Assembly (NCBI GenBank): GCA_018822065.1
Contig: JAHJKV010000060.1
Coordinates: forward strand, 1-6,842
Reading direction: 5' to 3'
Source: Pseudomonadota bacterium
Lineage (GTDB): Bacteria > Desulfobacterota > Desulfovibrionia > Desulfovibrionales > Desulfovibrionaceae
DNA: 6,842 nt
In this document: positions 1-5,393 of the stretch, piece after piece
Numbering within the stretch: position 1 is the first letter of the stretch
How the letters are laid out: every line of letters starts with the position of its first letter
Made by a program: the position numbers and the translations under genes
The notes under the pieces: generated by a model
Databases searched by the model: none
What the model was told of the DNA's origin: nothing
The model's input: only the letters and a program-made list of their open reading frames with translations

Positions 1-218
1 CCCAGGATGACGGCGAGGTAGAGGGCCTTTTCCAGGAGCAGGGCGGAACCTGCGGTGGCGACCCAACCTATGGGCGACATGCCGAAGAGCATGGCCAGCA
101 GAAAACTTCCGGCCAGGATCGCGCCCCAGATGCCGAGCTTGAAGCGGATGCCAGCCAGCATGCAGGCGAAGCTCGCAAGTACTTTGATCAGTGGGAGAAA
201 ATGGGTGATTTGTTCCAT
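1..218 (-). CDS. Multi-span membrane protein, DUF401-like (N-terminal 72 codons, cut by window edge)
   Basis: Reading leftward from the ATG at 218, 72 codons are present before the left edge cuts the gene. The peptide begins MEQITHFLPLIKVLASF and continues with a second hydrophobic stretch (IWGAILAGSFLLAMLFGM) and a third near the edge (LYLAVIL), so it is the start of an integral inner-membrane protein with several spans. The pattern of a short hydrophobic start, a positively charged turn (GIRFKLG) and a span ending in LFGMSP resembles the N-terminus of DUF401 family membrane proteins, which are of unknown, probably transport-related, function. That assignment is from memory of the family and is moderate at best. 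A GGAG ribosome-binding site lies 9 nt upstream of the ATG (plus-strand 228-231). The gene follows the GGDEF gene on the same strand after 66 bp with no visible terminator, so co-transcription is likely. Another permease family remains possible. Confidence 0.6.
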   Translation of the reverse strand, partial: MEQITHFLPLIKVLASFACMLAGIRFKLGIWGAILAGSFLLAMLFGMSPIGWVATAGSALLLEKALYLAVIL

Positions 219-284
219 GGTAGGTGGCTCCGGTCCGGTTGGTTGGTCCGGTGATAGCGAAGATGGGCGCGCCTGGGAAGGGGT

Positions 285-1460
285 TTAATCGAGCTTGAGA
301 ATATTGGTGGGTGCTTCGGCCACGCCGTTGGCAGTCGCGCGGGCCAGTTCCAGGGCCGCGGTTGTCCTGGTCGTGAACTGGTCTGCGGTTTCGTCTTCGA
401 GCATCCGGGCCACGCCAACGCGCACTCCAAGGCGGATGCGGTTGTGGAAGCTATTTGCCCGGGCCAGGCCGGAGAGCTTGGTGGCCAGGAGCAGAGCCCC
501 TTCCAGGGGAGTGGAGACGGCCAGCACCGCGAACTCGGCCCCGCCGGAGCGGAAAACATAGTCGGTCTGGCGCACGTTGTTTTGGACGAGCTGGGCCACT
601 TCCTGGAGCAGGCGGTCGCCGGTTTCCTGCCCGTAGGCGGCGTTTAGGTCGCGGAAATTGTCCACGTCGATGAGCAACAGGGAGAGGTCGCCGCCGTAGC
701 GTTCCTGGTTGGCCCGTTCGCGGTCGAGCACAGCCTTGAAGGCCCGCCGGTTTTGCACCCGGGTCAGTGAGTCCAGGGTGGCCTGGGCCTCCATTTTTTC
801 CTTGAGGGCCACCAGCTCTCGTTCACCCTTGCCAAGCAGGGAGAGCAGGGGGCGCACGATGATCAGACCGTCCAGGGCCAGCAGCAGATAGATGGCCGCG
901 AGCATGGCCAGCCGTAGGTGTTCCAGGGATTTGATGCGGCTGACGACTTCGAACTGGTATTGTTTGACCGCCACCGAAAGCCCTTCGGCCAGATTGCCGC
1001 TGGAGAGGGACAGGATGGTGTCGATGGCTGCCTGCCGTTCGTAGTTGGTGCGAACCAGAAGGAGTTCCCGGGCGCGTTGCAAAAACCGTTTGACCTGCTG
1101 GTCGAGCTGGTAGGGTGGGGCATAGTAGATGGCGTTCAGGATTTCGGATTCGGCAAATATCTTGGCGATGGGGCCGATGTCGCCTGTGAGCAGTCCGTGG
1201 GCATTGGTCATGGTCTCGATGGAGTCTTCCAGGAGCTGGGCCGAGGCGGCTCGGGTTGCCTCGTCCCCGGCGAGCATGAAGGAGACCGCCGTGGTCAAGA
1301 TGCGCTGGGAGAGCATGAGCTGGTTGCCCGACATGGTTACCAGGGAGCTGTTGTCCTCCTGGATGGTGATCAGGTGCTGCACCATGATGTAGCCGCCGGT
1401 GGTGCAGGCTGTGAGCAGGGTGAGAACCAGGATATATTTGGTCAGGAAGCGTCGGGCCAT
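285..1460 (-). CDS. Membrane sensor with PilJ-type periplasmic domain and degenerate GGDEF domain (GGAEF)
   Basis: This is a 391-aa inner-membrane signalling protein. A first membrane segment lies at about residues 8-27 and a second at about 184-205, so residues 30-183 should be periplasmic. The SGNQLMLSQRI motif at 44-54 matches the start of the PilJ/NarX-like sensor domain (type IV pili methyl-accepting transducer N-terminal family). A short charged linker (about 212-226) leads to a C-terminal GGDEF domain at about 227-391, with the opening LTRVQNRRAF and the IDVDNF metal-binding strand (D265). The signature reads GGAEF (306-310): the third, acidic, metal-binding residue is alanine. The usual ND and GH further upstream are NA (273-274) and GQ (277-278). 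The inhibitory-site RxxD (R297, D300) sits exactly five residues before the signature. Diguanylate cyclase activity is therefore unlikely, and c-di-GMP binding at the I-site is plausible. The ATG at 1460 has only a weak GAG ribosome-binding site, 7 nt away. The likely downstream partner is the DUF401-like gene. Confidence 0.9.
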   Translation of the reverse strand: MARRFLTKYILVLTLLTACTTGGYIMVQHLITIQEDNSSLVTMSGNQLMLSQRILTTAVSFMLAGDEATRAASAQLLEDSIETMTNAHGLLTGDIGPIAKIFAESEILNAIYYAPPYQLDQQVKRFLQRARELLLVRTNYERQAAIDTILSLSSGNLAEGLSVAVKQYQFEVVSRIKSLEHLRLAMLAAIYLLLALDGLIIVRPLLSLLGKGERELVALKEKMEAQATLDSLTRVQNRRAFKAVLDRERANQERYGGDLSLLLIDVDNFRDLNAAYGQETGDRLLQEVAQLVQNNVRQTDYVFRSGGAEFAVLAVSTPLEGALLLATKLSGLARANSFHNRIRLGVRVGVARMLEDETADQFTTRTTAALELARATANGVAEAPTNILKLD

Positions 1461-1494
1461 GCCTTTTCTCGCAGGTCAAGGTTTCTTTGCCAGA

Positions 1495-1523
1495 GATTTA
1501 CGCCAATTTTTCGCGGATGGCAA
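1495..1523 (-). promoter_or_regulatory. Candidate sigma-70-type promoter of the GGDEF gene
   Basis: On the minus strand TTGCCA (plus-strand 1518-1523; 5 of 6 matches to TTGACA) is followed after 17 nt by TAAATC (1495-1500; 3 of 6 matches to TATAAT). Transcription would start near 1488, giving a leader of about 28 nt before the ATG at 1460. Spacing is ideal but the -10 is poor. An inverted repeat TTTGCCA/TGGCAAA (1486-1492 and 1518-1524) brackets the element. Confidence 0.3.
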
Positions 1524-1531
1524 AACCGGTC

Positions 1532-1560
1532 TTGGCAATCGTTTCGGGCTGGGCTACCAA
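1532..1560 (+). promoter_or_regulatory. Candidate sigma-70-type promoter of the 176-aa protein gene
   Basis: TTGGCA (1532-1537; 5 of 6 matches to TTGACA) and TACCAA (1555-1560; 3 of 6 matches to TATAAT) are separated by 17 nt. Transcription would start near 1567, just upstream of the AAGGAGG ribosome-binding site. The same TTGGCA could suggest the -24 box of a sigma-54 promoter, but the -12 GC is missing. It is a weak call, supported mainly by position. Confidence 0.25.
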
Positions 1561-1570
1561 GGGGACCAAC

Positions 1571-1577
1571 AAGGAGG
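1571..1577 (+). promoter_or_regulatory. Ribosome-binding site fixing the start of the 176-aa gene
   Basis: AAGGAGG is a full anti-16S match 11 nt before the ATG at 1589. It decides for that start over the in-frame ATG at 1487, which has no such site and would encode a 34-residue extension across the promoter region. Confidence 0.75.
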
Positions 1578-1588
1578 AAAACGAAATC

Positions 1589-2119
1589 ATGGCTCAAGAA
1601 CATATGTTGCGCGAACACCTGCACACGGTGATCATGGACAAGGTTTCCAGCGAAACGGACCGCCGGGCCGAGGCCCTGAGCGAATTTTTTGCCGTCACTG
1701 GTACAGTGACCGACACCCGGGCCGAGAAGGTGGCCGAGCTGGTGCCGCCCCTTTTGCCAGATCTCTACACCAAATGGGTGAACATGTTTCTTGATCGCCT
1801 GTTCGAGACTGTGCCCCTGGAGCACATCGAACTGCTCTGCACGGGAAGCGAGAAGGACAACGCCGCCGCAGTGCTGGCCTACATTATGTTTTTGGAGAGC
1901 GAGCGCATGGAAAAGCAGATCGCCGAGGACTTGAGCCGCTACGGCATGGAACAGAGCGGCAAGGACGAGATGGGCGACCTGGCCGCCCAGTACATCCGCT
2001 CCTCCATGGGCCGGGTGGCCAAGTCCACCAATGCCACGGGCAGCACCGAAGAGGAAAAACGGGCCAAGGCCGAGGCGTATAAAAAGCGGCAGGCGGCGTT
2101 GAACAGGAAGAAACAGTAG
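1589..2119 (+). CDS. Hypothetical protein, 176 aa, helical with charged C-terminal tail
   Basis: I do not recognise the family. The protein is soluble, acidic in its body and predicted mostly helical, with no signal peptide or membrane span. Residues about 1-140 form the likely folded part, including the aromatic segment LPDLYTKWVNMF (56-67) and LAYIMFLESERMEKQ (96-110). Residues about 141-176 are a low-complexity tail rich in Lys, Arg, Ala and Glu (EEEKRAKAEAYKKRQ), which could be a protruding helix that contacts nucleic acid or a partner. There is a single cysteine (C84). The ATG at 1589 is chosen for its strong ribosome-binding site. The gene stands alone on the plus strand: it diverges from the GGDEF gene upstream and converges on the TPR gene downstream with 23 bp between stops. 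Base and codon use look like those of its neighbours, so it is likely a real native gene. No function can be assigned. Confidence 0.8.
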   Translation: MAQEHMLREHLHTVIMDKVSSETDRRAEALSEFFAVTGTVTDTRAEKVAELVPPLLPDLYTKWVNMFLDRLFETVPLEHIELLCTGSEKDNAAAVLAYIMFLESERMEKQIAEDLSRYGMEQSGKDEMGDLAAQYIRSSMGRVAKSTNATGSTEEEKRAKAEAYKKRQAALNRKKQ

Positions 2120-2142
2120 CGGGACAGAGGAAGGGTCGCGCC

Positions 2143-2697
2143 TTAGCCCTTGAGCTTTTGCAGCCGGTATTCTTCCACAGCGCCCTCCACGGCAGCGGCC
2201 ATGTCCGCAGGGAGTGGGGTTTCCATGCTGGTGTCTTCGATGAAGGCGAGTTGGATGTTTACCTCGCGCTGGATGGGCATGGCCTTGGGGTTCATGTACA
2301 TGCGCCAGATGACGGCGGCTTTTTCCGGGCGGTCCAGGCGCATGAGGCTGAGGCCCAGGAAGAGGGTGGCGTCCTGGTCTTCGCGGCGCAAGCGCAGGAC
2401 CTGCTCGAACTGAATTTTGGCCTGGATGTACTTGCCGGTTTCGTAGAGGCAGCGGCCCAGGCGGAAGCGGGCGTTCGGGTTGCGCGATTCCTTCTTGAGA
2501 AAGGCCTCATATTTTTCCCGCGCTGGCTCCCAGTTGCGATCCTTATAGGCCAGGTTGGCCTCCTTGAGCAGGTCGAAGGTCTCATCCGTCGAGGCCACTG
2601 GTGTTTGGGCCTCGCCGGGTTCCTCTTCGCGCAGTTTGCGAAATCCCATCAGGAAATTGCGGCGCGAGACGTCGATGGTTTCATTCTTTTTGGCCAT
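2143..2697 (-). CDS. TPR protein with Tat-like SRRNFL motif but no hydrophobic region
   Basis: This 184-aa protein holds three consecutive 34-residue tetratricopeptide repeats at about residues 41-74, 75-108 and 109-142, each with the expected small/large residue pattern (for example ANLAYKDRNWEPA and GRCLYETGKYIQA). A helical C-terminal tail (about 143-184) follows. TPR arrays form a protein-binding groove, so a scaffold, adaptor or assembly role is likely. The N-terminus carries SRRNFL (11-16), which fits the twin-arginine consensus S-R-R-x-F-L. What follows (MGFRKLREEEPGEAQ) is charged rather than hydrophobic, so export by Tat is not expected and the protein is probably cytoplasmic. The ATG at 2697 lacks any ribosome-binding site. 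An in-frame TGA six codons upstream prevents a long extension, and a promoter abuts the ATG. The gene is divergent from the AOR gene with 111 bp between starts, which may mean shared regulation. Confidence 0.85.
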   Translation of the reverse strand: MAKKNETIDVSRRNFLMGFRKLREEEPGEAQTPVASTDETFDLLKEANLAYKDRNWEPAREKYEAFLKKESRNPNARFRLGRCLYETGKYIQAKIQFEQVLRLRREDQDATLFLGLSLMRLDRPEKAAVIWRMYMNPKAMPIQREVNIQLAFIEDTSMETPLPADMAAAVEGAVEEYRLQKLKG

Positions 2698-2705
2698 GGG
2701 CAGGG

Positions 2706-2733
2706 AGCATACTCAAATGGCTTGCGGCGTCAA
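2706..2733 (-). promoter_or_regulatory. Promoter of the TPR gene, predicted to give a leaderless mRNA
   Basis: On the minus strand TTGACG (plus-strand 2728-2733; 5 of 6 matches to TTGACA) is followed after 16 nt by TATGCT (2706-2711; 4 of 6 matches to TATAAT). Only 8 nt separate the -10 box from the ATG at 2697, so initiation at the normal distance would fall on or within two bases of the start codon. The absence of a Shine-Dalgarno sequence fits this. Confidence 0.5.
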
Positions 2734-2798
2734 TCCCGACCTGCCTCTTCCGCGCGGGCGACGCAAACTTCCTTGCATTTTCCTTCGGTTGGTTTAAC

Positions 2799-2804
2799 AG
2801 GTGA
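2799..2804 (+). promoter_or_regulatory. Ribosome-binding site of the AOR gene
   Basis: AGGTGA lies 4 nt before the ATG at 2809 and 7 nt before the in-frame ATG at 2812. The spacing favours the second ATG, which would remove only one methionine. I see no convincing -35/-10 pair for this gene in 2734-2798; TTGCAT (2773-2778) and TTTAAC (2793-2798) are only 14 nt apart. Confidence 0.5.
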
Positions 2805-2808
2805 AGCC

Positions 2809-4629
2809 ATGATGAACGCGAGCGAAGAAAGCAGGACCGGTCTCTGCGGCACGGGACAGTCTTTGACAGGCTGGACCGGGCGCATCCTTTCGGTTGATCT
2901 TTCAACTCGAAAGATTGGGACCATGGAGCTTTCCCACGAGACCTATGCCACCTGGATCGGGGGCAAAGGGCTGGCCGGGTTCCTGCTGCGGCCGCAGATC
3001 ACCCTGGCCTGGGACAATCCCTTCATGCCGATCATCTTCATGACCGGCCCCCTGGTGGGCACCATCGCCCCCACCTCCGGACGTGGTGTCCTCATGACCC
3101 GCTCTCCGCTGACCGGCACCGTGGGCGACTCCAGTTTCGGCGGGGCCTTGGCCACCCAGCTCAAACGGTCCGGGTGGGACGGCGTGGTGATCACCGGCCA
3201 GAGCGAGGAGTTGGTGGGCATCGAGATCAAGGACGCCGAGGTCCAGATCGTCAGCGCCGAGCCCCTGCGCGGGTTGGGCACCGAGGCCGTGTTCCGGGCC
3301 CTGGCGAACAAGGGGTCCGTGGCCTGCATCGGTCCTGCCGGGGAAAACGGATCGCTTTTGGCCTGCGTCATGGTGGACCGCCACCATGCTGCCGGACGTG
3401 GCGGCCTGGGTGCGAGTCTCGGGGCAAAGCAGCTCAAATATCTGAGTGTTTCCGGAACGGGGCGGGTGGCAGTGGCGGACCGGATCCTGCTCAAGAAGGC
3501 GCGGGAAGACATCGTGCGCCTGACCATGGCCAGCCCGGCGCTCATGGGGCAGCAGGGGTTCGCCTGTTTCGGAACCGGCGCGGTCTTCGACCTCATGGAC
3601 GCCCGGCGGATGATGCCCACGGACAATTTTCGCTCTACCCACTTTTCGGATGCTGGGAAGGTGAATGCTTTTGCTTACCGCGAGCGCTACCAGCCGGAGA
3701 AGTATGGCTGCAAGGGGTGCCACATCCAGTGCAAGAAGGTGCGACCCGGGGTGGGCGGGGGCGAGCGTCGGGCCATGCCCGAGTTTGAGACCATGTCCCA
3801 TTTCACCGCCCTGATCGGCAACACAGACATGGACCTGGTGCTGGAGATCAACGCCCTGCTGAACGATCTGGGGATCGACACCATCGGGGCAGGGGCCACT
3901 CTTGCCTGCTACCGGGAGATCGACCGACAGGAAAAGGGCCACCGGGTCATGGACGCCTCGGAAATCCTGGAGCTCTTGCAGGGGATGGCGCAAGGACCGG
4001 AGCACCTTGGGGGTGGGTCCAGGCGCTATGCCACGGCTCATGAGCTGCCCTGGGCCTCCATGTCCGTCAAGGGGCAGGAACTTTCGGCCTATGACCCACG
4101 GGGGGCATATGGCATGGCCCTGGCCTATGCCACCTCCACCCGGGGGGGCTGTCATCTGCGGGCCTATCCCATCAGCCACGAGATTTTACGCAAGCCCGTG
4201 GCCACGGACCGCTTTACCTTTTCGGGCAAGGCCAGGATCGTCAAGATCGCCGAGGATACCAACGCGGTGGTGGATTCCCTCACGGCCTGCAAGTTCATCT
4301 TCTTTGCCGCCGGGCTGGAGGAATATGCCAGGGCCTACAGTGCCGTGACCGGCTTGGAGACCACGGCCCAGGACCTGCTGCGAGCCGGGGAGCGCATCTA
4401 TTTCCACGACCGGGTCATGAACGGGATAAACGGTTTCTCCATCCGCGACGACGACTTGCCCATGCGTTTCTTTTCTGAGGCGGGCAGCTCGGGCGGGGGC
4501 GTGGAAATCAAACCCATCAATCGCAAGGAATTCTACCAGGCCCGGGAGCGCTATTACCGCATCCGGGGATTGGATGAGCGCGGGAAGCCCTTGCGGGAGA
4601 AAGCAGATGAACTGGGGGTGGCATGGTAA
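2809..4629 (+). CDS. Tungsten-dependent aldehyde:ferredoxin oxidoreductase (AOR family)
   Basis: This is a complete 606-aa AOR family protein, matching the usual length of about 605. The family oxidises aldehydes to carboxylic acids in the cytoplasm with ferredoxin, using a tungsten bis-pterin cofactor and an Fe4S4 cluster. The N-domain begins with GWTGRILSVDLS (21-32) and GGKGLAGFLL. The cluster ligands are C301, C304 and C308 (GCKGCHIQC) plus C494. The pterin-contact aspartates are D357 (DTIGAG) and D489 (DSLTAC). The PEFET segment (E325/E327) and H449 in TRGGCHL match the active-site Glu and His of characterised AORs. The DPRGAYGMALAYATS block (429-443) is typical of the family. About 19 extra residues precede the usual start, and the second pterin motif is DxxTAC instead of DxxGLC. 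The reading frame stays open far upstream, but that stretch overlaps the TPR gene and is not coding. The gene overlaps the next one by 7 bp, so the two are probably co-translated. The aldehyde substrate is unknown; the downstream aldolase may supply it. Confidence 0.95.
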   Translation: MMNASEESRTGLCGTGQSLTGWTGRILSVDLSTRKIGTMELSHETYATWIGGKGLAGFLLRPQITLAWDNPFMPIIFMTGPLVGTIAPTSGRGVLMTRSPLTGTVGDSSFGGALATQLKRSGWDGVVITGQSEELVGIEIKDAEVQIVSAEPLRGLGTEAVFRALANKGSVACIGPAGENGSLLACVMVDRHHAAGRGGLGASLGAKQLKYLSVSGTGRVAVADRILLKKAREDIVRLTMASPALMGQQGFACFGTGAVFDLMDARRMMPTDNFRSTHFSDAGKVNAFAYRERYQPEKYGCKGCHIQCKKVRPGVGGGERRAMPEFETMSHFTALIGNTDMDLVLEINALLNDLGIDTIGAGATLACYREIDRQEKGHRVMDASEILELLQGMAQGPEHLGGGSRRYATAHELPWASMSVKGQELSAYDPRGAYGMALAYATSTRGGCHLRAYPISHEILRKPVATDRFTFSGKARIVKIAEDTNAVVDSLTACKFIFFAAGLEEYARAYSAVTGLETTAQDLLRAGERIYFHDRVMNGINGFSIRDDDLPMRFFSEAGSSGGGVEIKPINRKEFYQARERYYRIRGLDERGKPLREKADELGVAW

Positions 4630-5393
4630 AACGCATCGACGTGTCGGCCCCGCCGCCGGGCTGGGGCCGGGACGACCTCAACTTTTTTTTCGACCTCTTC
4701 CGAAACAACATCTACGGCAGTTTTCACAACCTGCCCCAAGAGTATCACTGTCTGCGGCTGGTGGACGAGGCATACGTGGGCATCAGCGGTACCCTGACCG
4801 ATGACCGCGACTGGATGCAGTCCTTGTTCGTGCACAAGTCGCATTCCATCTACCGGGCCGGGGCGCAACTGGCCATGGGCGGTCAGTTTTCCGAGGTCTT
4901 CGTGCTCCTGCGCAGTTGCCTGGAGTCCTCCCTGTGTGCGCATTATCTCCATGTGAACGAGGAGTTGCGGGAGCTGTGGATGGGGCGGCACGAAAGCGAA
5001 GAGAACCGCAAAAAGGTGCGCAAGAAGTTCCAGTCCGGGCGGCTCAAGGTGGAACTGACCCAGGCCGCGCCAGAGGTCGCCGTTCATGTGAACGCCCTCT
5101 ATGAGATGTGTATCGACCTGGGCGGACACCCCAATGAAAAGTGGCTCACGGCCACCCTGCGGGAGTATGAGCAGGACGGGGCGCGGCAGTTTTATTCCCA
5201 GTACCTGACCGATGACCCCGGCCTGATGATCTTCGCCATGACCAGTTGCGCCAGGGTGGGGCTGGCCACCCTGCTCATCTACAGGCAGATTTTCCCGGAA
5301 CGTTTTCAGACCCTGGCCGTGCGCGACGACCTCGCAGGGCTGGAACAACTCGTCTTTTCTGAAGGATATGAGGCGGAATGGAATTTCTCGTAG
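4623..5393 (+). CDS. Hypothetical helical protein, 256 aa, coupled to AOR and aldolase genes
   Basis: I cannot assign a family with confidence. The protein appears soluble and mostly alpha-helical with no signal peptide. The most distinctive stretch is HSIYRAGAQLAMGGQ (74-88) leading into EVFVLLRSCLESSLCAHYLH (91-110). Its LLRSxxE pattern recalls helical proteins such as the DUF5677 group, though the similarity is a visual impression only. A basic segment (ENRKKVRKKF, 127-136) follows, and the C-terminal half has another helical bundle (LMIFAMTSCARVGLATLLIY, 201-220). The ATG lies inside the end of the AOR gene (ATGGTAA overlap), preceded by a purine-rich GGGGGTG, so translation is probably coupled. 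Its own stop lies 16 bp inside the next gene. Being sandwiched between two enzymes suggests a dedicated subunit, chaperone or regulator of the module. A run of eight T (4683-4690) sits in its early coding part. Confidence 0.85.
   Translation: MVKRIDVSAPPPGWGRDDLNFFFDLFRNNIYGSFHNLPQEYHCLRLVDEAYVGISGTLTDDRDWMQSLFVHKSHSIYRAGAQLAMGGQFSEVFVLLRSCLESSLCAHYLHVNEELRELWMGRHESEENRKKVRKKFQSGRLKVELTQAAPEVAVHVNALYEMCIDLGGHPNEKWLTATLREYEQDGARQFYSQYLTDDPGLMIFAMTSCARVGLATLLIYRQIFPERFQTLAVRDDLAGLEQLVFSEGYEAEWNFS

Noticed and set aside
1532..1548. Sigma-54 promoter starting at TTGGCA.
   Set aside because: The -12 element lacks the required GC (GG is present instead).
1487..1588. A 34-residue N-terminal extension of the 176-aa protein.
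   Set aside because: The AAGGAGG site before the ATG at 1589 and the position of the divergent promoter region favour the shorter form.
2120..2142. Bidirectional terminator between the convergent stops.
   Set aside because: The 23 bp contain no hairpin or T run.
2681..2710. A 9-codon open frame (MLPAHGQKE) overlapping the TPR start, as a possible leader peptide.
   Set aside because: It begins inside the -10 region of the predicted promoter and has no ribosome-binding site.
2158..2808. The AOR reading frame stays open for 217 codons upstream, suggesting an N-terminal fusion.
   Set aside because: It runs antisense through the TPR gene, which has clear repeats in the other strand, and the AOR family start lies just after 2809 with a ribosome-binding site.
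2902..4179. A 425-codon open frame antisense to the AOR gene.
   Set aside because: It is a GC-rich shadow frame: the plus strand here encodes conserved AOR motifs, while the antisense peptide is rich in Gly, Pro and His with no recognisable domain.
4911..4943. HEPN-type RNase motif in the 256-aa protein (R97 to H107).
   Set aside because: The spacing is nine residues rather than the four to six of the RX4-6H motif, and the residues lie in a different context.
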